A DNA stretch of 64,000 nt from Victivallis sp. Marseille-Q1083 (lineage in GTDB: Bacteria; Verrucomicrobiota; Lentisphaeria; Victivallales; Victivallaceae), in the NCBI RefSeq assembly GCF_903645315.1, contig NZ_CAHJXL010000001.1, positions 1,726,001-1,790,000 of the forward strand, in the 5' to 3' direction. The notes under the pieces were generated by a model that was not told the DNA's origin, ran no database searches, and saw nothing but the letters and a program-made list of their open reading frames with translations. Shown here one piece after another: positions 57,584 through 64,000 of the stretch. Made by a program: the position numbers and the translations under genes. Every line of letters starts with the position of its first letter. Within the stretch, counting starts at the first letter, position 1.

Positions 57584-58863
57584 GATGTCCCGGCTGGAAT
57601 GCCCTGGGCCGTCCAGCTCTGGTTTGCGGTTTGACGCTATCGCTCTGGCTGGGAATGGCGGTGGTCGACGGGGCGGAGGAAGCGCCGGCCGACCCGTTGC
57701 GCCAGGCGGCGTTGGACGGTGAAATTCCGGCCATGCTCAAACTGGCCGATGAGTATTTCAACGGCGTCAATCGGCCGCGCAACCGGACGGTGGCGGCCCA
57801 CTGGTTCCGGAAAGCGGCGGAGCAGAATTCCGACGCCGGCATTTACAACCTGGCGATCTGCTATCAGCAGGGGTTTGGGGTTGATCGGAACGACTATCGG
57901 GCATTCGAATGGTTTCAGAAAGCGGCTGACCGCTTAAATCCGGCCAAGTTTCAGTTGGCCGGGTATTTTCTGAGCGGCATTGAACCGGAGTTGACCGGTT
58001 CGGCGCCGACGCCCGGTTTGCCGGCCGACCCGGAGCGGGGAACGGCACTGCTGCGGGAGTTGGCGGCCGCCGATTATATTCCGGCAGTGCGCGAATTGGG
58101 GCGTCTCGGCCTGCAGGAGCCGGAAACGTCGGTTGAGGCGGTGAAGTTACTGCGCCGTGCGGCGGCGGCCGACGATTCGGCGGCGTTGCGGTTGCTGGCG
58201 GACTGTTGTTTCAGCGGGCAGGGCATGGAGACGGACGAAAAAGCCGGATTCGACTATCTGTCCAGGGCGGAATCGCTTGGCGATCTGGAGGCCAAGGGAA
58301 AATTGGCCTATTGCTATGAATTGGGAATCGGCGTGGCGCCGGATGCCGGAAAAGCGTTTCAACTGGTGCGGGAAGCGGCGGCGGCCGGTCTGGCGATGGC
58401 GCAGGTCAAGCTGGGCGAACATTATTTGAACGGTATTTTAATCGATCAGGACCCGGTCAAGGCGGTGGAGTATTTCAGGGCCGGAGCCGAACAGGGCAGC
58501 GCCGGCGGATTTTACCAGTTGGGCGTGTGTTACAGCGGAGGATTCGGCGTTGAAGCCGACCCGGCGCGGGGATTTGAATATTTCCTCGAGGCGGCCCGCC
58601 GGAATCATCCGGCCGCGCAATTGAAGGTGGGGCAGCTTTACCGGGAAGGCAAAGCGACGCCGGAAGATCCGGCCGCCGCTTTTTACTGGTTCAAGCGGGC
58701 GGCGGAATTGAACTATCCGGCCGGCCAGCGGGAGTTGGCGTTGTGCTATTTAGGTGCCTATGGCACCGGCAGGGACCAGCAAACCGGGATGGAATATCTG
58801 TTGCTGGCGGCGGAACAGGGCGACCCGGAAGCCCGGGCGCTTTTGCGGCCGCCGGACAACTAA
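57580..58863 (+). CDS. Secreted Sel1-repeat protein
   Basis: ATG 57580 overlaps the lpxD stop, so the two are translationally coupled. The 427-residue product has a signal peptide ([20 protein letters not shown]). About ten Sel1-like repeats of 36 residues follow ([30 protein letters not shown] and kin). Such repeats are protein-binding scaffolds of the periplasm or envelope. Coupling to lpxD hints at an envelope function. Confidence 0.87.
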   Translation: MRCPGWNALGRPALVCGLTLSLWLGMAVVDGAEEAPADPLRQAALDGEIPAMLKLADEYFNGVNRPRNRTVAAHWFRKAAEQNSDAGIYNLAICYQQGFGVDRNDYRAFEWFQKAADRLNPAKFQLAGYFLSGIEPELTGSAPTPGLPADPERGTALLRELAAADYIPAVRELGRLGLQEPETSVEAVKLLRRAAAADDSAALRLLADCCFSGQGMETDEKAGFDYLSRAESLGDLEAKGKLAYCYELGIGVAPDAGKAFQLVREAAAAGLAMAQVKLGEHYLNGILIDQDPVKAVEYFRAGAEQGSAGGFYQLGVCYSGGFGVEADPARGFEYFLEAARRNHPAAQLKVGQLYREGKATPEDPAAAFYWFKRAAELNYPAGQRELALCYLGAYGTGRDQQTGMEYLLLAAEQGDPEARALLRPPDN

Positions 58864-58892
58864 TTTTGTGGAGAAAGAGGAGACGAGCGACT

Positions 58893-60251
58893 ATGAAACC
58901 GTATTTCGAAAAATTATTCCGGCTGAAGGAAAATAATACCACCATCGGGACGGAGGTCATCGCCGGACTGGTCACTTTTGCGACGATGTCCTACATCACC
59001 TGTGTGCAGCCGGCGATTCTTTCCGGCCGTTTTTTCGGCATCAGCACCAACATGCCGTTCGACGCGCTGTTGACGACGACTTGCCTGACGGCGGCTCTCG
59101 GCTGTTTTCTGATGGGACTCTATGCCAACTATCCGATTGCGCTGGCGGCCGGCATGGGAGAGAATATCCTGATGGTGATCACGTTGATTCCGGCCTGCTC
59201 GGTGCTGGTCGGCTCGGAAGCCGGGCCGGATGCCGCCTGGCAATTGGCGTTGGGGGTGGTTTTCATCGCCGGTCTCGTCTTCCTGATCCTTTCTTTTCTG
59301 AATATCCGCAAATTGCTGATCGGCGCAGTCAGCAACAGCATGAAAAATGCCATCGCCGTCGGGATCGGATTGTTCATTGCCTTGCTGGGATTGGAAAATG
59401 GTAAAATGATCATCGGCGCTTCCGGTCATTATATCCTGAATCCGCTTCATTCGACGGAAACCTTCATCTTTCTGGTCGGTTTGACGGTTATCGCCGTGTT
59501 GCAGGTCCGCCGGATCCGCGGCGCCATCCTGCTCGGCATGCTGTTTTCCACGTTGGTGGCGTTGCTGCTGGGGGTCATCCGGCCGACGGCGCTGCTCGGC
59601 TGGCCGGCCAATCCGCTGCCGGTCATCGGCCAGGCGGATATCGCCGGCGTGTTCAGCCATTTTGCCGATCTGCTGCCGTTATTGATCATTTTCATCTACA
59701 TGGATGTATTCGACACCTTGGGAACGGTGATCGGGGTCGGCGCCCGGGCCGGACTGCTGAAAAATGGCCATCTGCCGCGGGTGGAGCGGGTTTTTTCCGT
59801 CGATGCGCTCAGTACCGTGGTCGGAGCGGCGGCCGGCATGAGTACGGTAACTTGTTTTGTCGAAAGTTCCGCCGGCGTGGAATCCGGAGGGCGTACCGGA
59901 CTGACCGCGGTGGTTTGCGGGCTGGCATTTCTTCTGGTGTTGTTTTTTACCCCGTTGTTGCAGACGATCATCGGGTATACGCCGATTACCGCGCCGGCGT
60001 TGGTGATCGTCGGCGCGATGATGGTGCAGAATGTCACGTTGATCGATTGGCAGGATTACAGCGAGGCGATTCCATCGTTTCTGATCATCATCGGCATCCC
60101 GTTCAGCTACAGCATTGCCGACGGAATGCTGCTGGGATTCATCAGTTATCCGGTTATCAAATTGCTGGCCGGCCGCGGCCGGAACGTCGGTTGGCTGAGT
60201 TATCTGCTGGCAGCGCTGCTGGCGGCTTATCTGTTTTTCCTGAAACGCTGA
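58893..60251 (+). CDS. NCS2-family purine permease (guanine/hypoxanthine type)
   Basis: The 452-residue product has about 12-14 membrane spans. Signatures of the AzgA/GhxP branch: NTTIGTEVIAGLVTFATMSYI at the start, PIALAAGMGENILMVI, IFIYMDVFDTLGTVIGVGARAG, and STVTCFVESSAGVESGGRTGLTAVV. Imports guanine, hypoxanthine or adenine with protons. The ribosome site is AAAGAGGAGACG, about 10 bases upstream. It lies 29 bases after the Sel1 gene. Confidence 0.9.
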   Translation: MKPYFEKLFRLKENNTTIGTEVIAGLVTFATMSYITCVQPAILSGRFFGISTNMPFDALLTTTCLTAALGCFLMGLYANYPIALAAGMGENILMVITLIPACSVLVGSEAGPDAAWQLALGVVFIAGLVFLILSFLNIRKLLIGAVSNSMKNAIAVGIGLFIALLGLENGKMIIGASGHYILNPLHSTETFIFLVGLTVIAVLQVRRIRGAILLGMLFSTLVALLLGVIRPTALLGWPANPLPVIGQADIAGVFSHFADLLPLLIIFIYMDVFDTLGTVIGVGARAGLLKNGHLPRVERVFSVDALSTVVGAAAGMSTVTCFVESSAGVESGGRTGLTAVVCGLAFLLVLFFTPLLQTIIGYTPITAPALVIVGAMMVQNVTLIDWQDYSEAIPSFLIIIGIPFSYSIADGMLLGFISYPVIKLLAGRGRNVGWLSYLLAALLAAYLFFLKR

Positions 60252-60279
60252 TTTGGTTTGAAGGTAAGGAGTGTTAGGG

Positions 60280-61080
60280 ATGGAAAATGATTCGAAAGGA
60301 CCGGCCGTCCGGCCGGTGGAGCAGTTGAATTTGTACGCGGATACCGTTGCCGGCGACTTCCAGCCTTATCTGGAGACTTATTTGCTGGACGACGGCCGGG
60401 AGCATGGCCTGGTTGCGGTGTTGCCGGGCGGCGCTTACATGTGCCGGGCGGATCATGAAGGCAGACCGGTGGCCGAACGGTACAACGCTTTGGGATTTCA
60501 TGCCGTCGTCATCCAGTACCGAACCGCGCCGAACCGTTTTCCGTCGCCGCAGTTGGATGCGATGCGGGCGATTCAGTTGGTGCGGGAACGGGCGGCGCGC
60601 TGGCGGGTCAAGAGCGATAAAATTGCGTTGTTGGGCTTTTCGGCCGGCGGCCATCTGGCGGCCAGCGTCGGGACGATCGGTCAGGAGCTTCAGCTGCCGG
60701 ACAGCGAACGGTTTTCACCGCTGCCGAATGCGTTGATTCTCTGCTATCCGGTCATTTCCGGCGGCGAGTACGGCCATCGGGGATCTTTCCTGAACTTGTT
60801 CGGAGATGAGGTCTCCGCTGAAATCGTCGATTATTACAGCCTGGAAAAGCGGGTGACGCCGGCGACGCCTCCGGCGTTTCTCTGGCATACCGCCAGCGAT
60901 GAAAGTGTGCCGGTGGCCAACAGCCTTTTGTTTGCCAAAGCGCTGGGCGATGCCGATGTGCCGTTTGAACTGCATGTCTTTCCCCGCGGGCCGCACGGGA
61001 TCGGATTGGCGGACGCATTTCCGGAAGCGGCCGTCTGGCCGGATTTGTCCGCCGTCTGGTTGGCCGGCCGGGGGTTTTGA
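60280..61080 (+). CDS. Alpha/beta hydrolase, esterase of the BD-FAE/acetylxylan esterase type
   Basis: ATG 60280 lies 8 bases after AAGGAG. The 266-residue product shows VAVLPGGAYMC (oxyanion loop), GFSAGGHLAAS with nucleophile S121, HTASDESVPV with the acid, and FPRGPHGIGLAD with the catalytic histidine. No signal peptide, so cytoplasmic. Probably removes acyl groups from sugars; substrate unknown. Confidence 0.85.
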   Translation: MENDSKGPAVRPVEQLNLYADTVAGDFQPYLETYLLDDGREHGLVAVLPGGAYMCRADHEGRPVAERYNALGFHAVVIQYRTAPNRFPSPQLDAMRAIQLVRERAARWRVKSDKIALLGFSAGGHLAASVGTIGQELQLPDSERFSPLPNALILCYPVISGGEYGHRGSFLNLFGDEVSAEIVDYYSLEKRVTPATPPAFLWHTASDESVPVANSLLFAKALGDADVPFELHVFPRGPHGIGLADAFPEAAVWPDLSAVWLAGRGF

Positions 61081-61089
61081 AAGTTTCCC

Positions 61090-61785
61090 ATGACGCAGCC
61101 GGAGCTGAGTGTCGTCGTCCCCTGTTTTAACGAAGAAGCAACCATTGCAATGGTTGCTTCCGCCGTTCTGGCGGAATGCCGGGAACGCCGTTGGCAGTTG
61201 ATTGTCGTGGATGACGGCTCGACCGATCGTTCCGTCGACCGTCTCCAGCCGTTGCTGGCGCCGGACTGGCAATTGATCCGCCACGGGCGGAACCGCGGTT
61301 ACGGCGCGGCGGTCAAAAGCGGCATCCGGGCGGCGGACGGCGCCTGGGTCGTCACGTTCGATGCCGACGGCCAGCACCATATCGCCGATCTGGCCAGGTT
61401 GTGGCGGCGGGCCAGGGCGGAAAAGGCCGACCTGGTGGTCGGTTCACGGCAGGGAATGCCGGAAGCTTCGGCTTGCCGGAAATTCGCCAAAGCCGTCATC
61501 CGGAAATTTGCCGGCCTGGTCGTGCCCGGCAATCCGGTTTACGACATCAATTCCGGCATGCGCCTCTGCCGGCGGGAGGCGGCGCTGGCCAAACTGGACG
61601 ATTGCCCGAACGGGATGAGCTTTTGCGATATCATGGTGCTGCTGTTTGTCCGGGATGGCGGCAAGGTGCTGGAGGAGCCGATTCAAATCCGGCCGCGGCA
61701 GGGCGGCACCAGTTCGGCGTCGTTGTTGACTGCGCTGGAAACGCTTTACGAGATTGCCAATATCATCAAGCTGTTGAAGAGATGA
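61090..61785 (+). CDS. Family 2 glycosyltransferase, dolichol-phosphate mannose synthase-like
   Basis: The 231-residue product opens with LSVVVPCFNEEATI. DDGSTD at 41-46 and DADGQHH at 91-97 bind the nucleotide sugar and metal; VGSRQGMPEAS and NSGMRLCRREAA follow. No C-terminal membrane spans. It would pass a sugar to a polyprenyl phosphate or an envelope polymer. Only nine bases separate it from the esterase. Confidence 0.87.
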   Translation: MTQPELSVVVPCFNEEATIAMVASAVLAECRERRWQLIVVDDGSTDRSVDRLQPLLAPDWQLIRHGRNRGYGAAVKSGIRAADGAWVVTFDADGQHHIADLARLWRRARAEKADLVVGSRQGMPEASACRKFAKAVIRKFAGLVVPGNPVYDINSGMRLCRREAALAKLDDCPNGMSFCDIMVLLFVRDGGKVLEEPIQIRPRQGGTSSASLLTALETLYEIANIIKLLKR

Positions 61786-61795
61786 GCCGTCGGCG

Positions 61796-63034
61796 TCAGC
61801 GGTACAGCCGGTATTTCTGGCTTTTTTGTTTGAACGCGGCGTTGGGTTTTTCCCATTCGGCACAAATTTCCTGATAGCTTTTGCGTTGCAGGATCAGTTC
61901 GCGGACCCGTGACGTCCCCATCGCCAGATCGAAACTATGCAAGCCCGCTTCGGTCGTCGGCCAGCGGAATTCCGAATAGTTATCCTGCAGGTAGCAGAGC
62001 ATCGCCACGCCGATTGTCGATGGTTTCAACACGGTCGGATCCAGTACGTGGATCTGAACGCCGTGAACATCCTCCCCCTGATAATTGCCGGCCAGCGGGC
62101 GAAAGTGAATCGGCCGGAAGCGGACGCCGGCAAATTTCTGATCGTTCAGATAAGCCGCCATCTTATCGGCGTCGATCCACGGCGTCGCCAGCACCTGGAA
62201 GGGCAGCGTGTAACCGATGCCGATGTTGACGGAATCCATCGTGCCGATCACCCCGGTGATCGGATAACAGTAGGCCGATTGTGCCGACGGAATTTGCGGT
62301 GAGGTGGGCACCCAGGTCAACCCGGTGTCTTCCCAGCTGGTTTCCCGCGAGTAATTGCCCATCGGAATGATTTGCAGCCGGCAGTTGATTTTTTCCTCCC
62401 CTTTCAGATAACGGGCCAGCTCGCCGGCGGTCAGCGCATAGGTGTAGGGAATCGGATAGAGGCCGATGAAGGATTTGAATGATTCCTCCCGGATCGGCCC
62501 GTCGATTTGTCCCGGACCGAACGGGTTGGGCACATCCAGGATGATCATCGTCTTGTCCGCCTCGGCGGCGGCGCTCATGCATTCGGCCATGTGCCAGATA
62601 TAAGTGTAAGTCCGGCTGCCGATGTCCTGGATGTAGTAAATGAGCACGTCGATATTTTTCAACGCTTCCGGCGAAGGGCGGTGGCCCTGCGGTCCGTACA
62701 GCGAATAAACCGGCAAGCCGGTCTGCGGGTCCGGCAGCAGATTGAATTCGACACCGGCCTGAAAATTGCCGCGGATACCGTGTTCCGGCGCGAACAACGC
62801 CACCAGGTTGATCCGTTTGTCGGCGTTCATGATATCGATGACCGACTGAAGATTGCGGTCGACGCCGGTCGGATTGGTGACTAACCCGACCCGTTTTCCG
62901 GCGACCAGGTGGGTATAGCTGGCCAGAAAATTTTCCAGGCTCGATTTGAATGCCGGTTGGGCGGCGGCGAAAACGCCTGCCGGAACAACCAGCGGTAAAA
63001 TGACGAAAAATAGGGCCAGCAATCTACTTCGCAT
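61796..63034 (-). CDS. NamZ-like (DUF1343) exo-beta-N-acetylmuramidase
   Basis: The 412-residue product has a signal peptide (RLLALFFVILPLVVPAGVFA). Then GKRVGLVTNPTGVDRNLQSV, ALFAPEHGIRGNFQAG, LIYYIQDIGSRTYTYIW, VLDVPNPFG and GYTLPFQVLATPWIDA are the conserved DUF1343 blocks, the family shown to cleave terminal MurNAc from peptidoglycan (GH171). Secreted. It probably recycles wall fragments, in line with the hexosaminidases elsewhere in the window. Convergent with the glycosyltransferase. Confidence 0.88.
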   Translation of the reverse strand: MRSRLLALFFVILPLVVPAGVFAAAQPAFKSSLENFLASYTHLVAGKRVGLVTNPTGVDRNLQSVIDIMNADKRINLVALFAPEHGIRGNFQAGVEFNLLPDPQTGLPVYSLYGPQGHRPSPEALKNIDVLIYYIQDIGSRTYTYIWHMAECMSAAAEADKTMIILDVPNPFGPGQIDGPIREESFKSFIGLYPIPYTYALTAGELARYLKGEEKINCRLQIIPMGNYSRETSWEDTGLTWVPTSPQIPSAQSAYCYPITGVIGTMDSVNIGIGYTLPFQVLATPWIDADKMAAYLNDQKFAGVRFRPIHFRPLAGNYQGEDVHGVQIHVLDPTVLKPSTIGVAMLCYLQDNYSEFRWPTTEAGLHSFDLAMGTSRVRELILQRKSYQEICAEWEKPNAAFKQKSQKYRLYR

Positions 63035-63225
63035 GCAACAATCCTTTCCGGTATGACGGGTTTTTATGAATTAAAAATACCATTGCAGTTTGCAAATCGC
63101 CAGTCTGGAACTATTTTAATTATTGTTTTTTTGAAAACAACCGGCGATACAGGCCCCATTTATCAGAAATGCTTGACACCTGTATTCTGGCAAAAAATCA
63201 AAATTGTCAACGAAAGGGATATTTC

Positions 63226-63828
63226 ATGACAACAGCAAGTCGAGCAAAGCACAAATTCTGCCGTCGGATCGGGCAGTGCTTGTGGAATGATCCGAAGTGT
63301 CCGAGCGCCAAGCGTCCCTATCCGGCCGGCCCGCACGGCAAAGGCCGCCGCTCCAAACTGTCCACCTATGGTGAACTGTTGCTGGAAAAGCAGAAATTGC
63401 GGCTGCATTACGCGATCAGCGAGAAACAACTGCAGATTGCTTACGCCAAAGCCAAGCAGGGGGAAGGCCAGGCCCATGAGAAATTGTTCCGCAGCCTGGA
63501 GCAGCGTTTGGATGCGCTGGTGTTCCGCGCCGGTTTTGCGCCGACGATTTTCGCGGCGAAGCAGTATGTTTCCCACGGCCACATCTATGTGGACGGCAAA
63601 CGGGTTGACCGTGCTTCGTACAAGGTGAAAGAAGGCTCGGTCATTTCGATCAAAGCCGACAAATCGCCGGCTGTCGCCGAAACCGCCAAGAAGAGCAATT
63701 GTGTCGTGCCGCCCTATATGGAGGTCGATCGTGAAGCTTTGACCGCCACCCTTACCCGGGTGCCGCAGGTCGAAGAAATTCCGGTCAGCGTCCAGATCAT
63801 GAGCGTCATCGAGTACTATGCCCGTTAA
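63226..63828 (+). CDS. rpsD: 30S ribosomal protein S4
   Basis: ATG 63226 follows AAAGGGAT. The 200-residue protein has the S4 N-terminal part with cysteines (FCRRIGQCLWNDPKC), KRPYPAGPHG, LSTYGELLLEKQKLRLHYAISEKQL, and the S4 RNA-binding domain (LEQRLDALVFRAGFA, AKQYVSHGHIYVDGKRVDRASYKVKEG). Nucleates 30S assembly. It stands alone here, away from any ribosomal-protein operon. A TTGACA box lies at 63173-63178, but no clear -10 box follows. A terminator is downstream. Confidence 0.95.
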   Translation: MTTASRAKHKFCRRIGQCLWNDPKCPSAKRPYPAGPHGKGRRSKLSTYGELLLEKQKLRLHYAISEKQLQIAYAKAKQGEGQAHEKLFRSLEQRLDALVFRAGFAPTIFAAKQYVSHGHIYVDGKRVDRASYKVKEGSVISIKADKSPAVAETAKKSNCVVPPYMEVDREALTATLTRVPQVEEIPVSVQIMSVIEYYAR

Positions 63829-63856
63829 AATTTAACGGTGCATTGTGTTTCTGAAG

Positions 63857-63887
63857 AATCCCCGGTTGAGTCAATCGGGGATTTTTT
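63857..63887 (+). terminator. Intrinsic terminator of rpsD
   Basis: AATCCCCG (63857-63864) and CGGGGATT (63876-63883) form the stem and a T-run follows. Nothing else was recognised from here to the end of the window. Confidence 0.88.
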
Positions 63888-64000
63888 GTGGTTTTGCGGA
63901 TCGAATTTGTCGAAAATAGCGATTTTCAGCCGATTAGAGGAACAAAAGTTGTGAAAAATCGGACAGATATATTTGCAAGAACAGAAAAATGGTATAGATT

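Noticed and set aside
63888-64000. Possible promoter at the right edge (TTGCAA and TATAGA)
   Set aside because: Spacing of 14 bases is too short and no downstream gene is visible in the window.

Overview
The window looks like a chromosomal segment of a Gram-negative, glycan-degrading bacterium of the Lentisphaerota/Victivallales type. This is an inference from gene content: LPS genes (lpxK, lpxD), an OmpH/Skp chaperone, secreted glycoside hydrolases, sugar-responsive regulators and short prepilin-like proteins of the H-X9-DG kind sit side by side, a combination typical of Lentisphaerae and Planctomycetes relatives. Most of the window is GC-rich; the exceptions mark foreign or decayed DNA.

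Layout. 1-930 is the 3' part of a LacI-type regulator. 1060-21674 is the most striking region: a complete 1982-residue Rhs/YD-repeat protein followed by a train of truncated copies of the end of its own core. Each copy is fused to a different AT-rich C-terminal tip and most are followed by a small membrane protein. I read this as an Rhs master gene plus a reservoir of orphan tip/immunity-like cassettes. An intact IS1380-family element has landed in one of the membrane-protein genes (4-bp target duplication TTAG; removing the element restores the reading frame). The right end of the array decays into pseudogene scraps and an IS1595 remnant (20.2-22.2 kb).

22.3-39 kb is a glycan-use region. It holds a GH20 hexosaminidase with a consensus promoter and operator-like palindrome, an AraR-type chimeric regulator, a pseudopilin coupled to two paralogous DUF6259-like secreted proteins, then dead IS5 and IS30 copies. 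A second module follows, with a strong promoter, twin LacI-type operators, a pseudopilin, a LacI regulator and a GH20-like enzyme that ends in a strong terminator.

39-46 kb holds a pyridoxamine kinase, a GNAT acetyltransferase and a SWIM zinc-finger protein between RhuM remnants. It also holds a scrapyard (IS256, IS1380 and XRE fragments, a pseudo-tRNA) and a tRNA-Phe.

46-64 kb is conserved housekeeping: lpxK; an nfeD-floA-floA-small membrane protein operon; priA; a YihY/BrkB-family membrane protein; an operon HTH-ompH-lpxD-Sel1; a purine permease, an esterase, a glycosyltransferase, a NamZ-like N-acetylmuramidase and rpsD. All functional names rest on motifs read by eye; no database search was possible.
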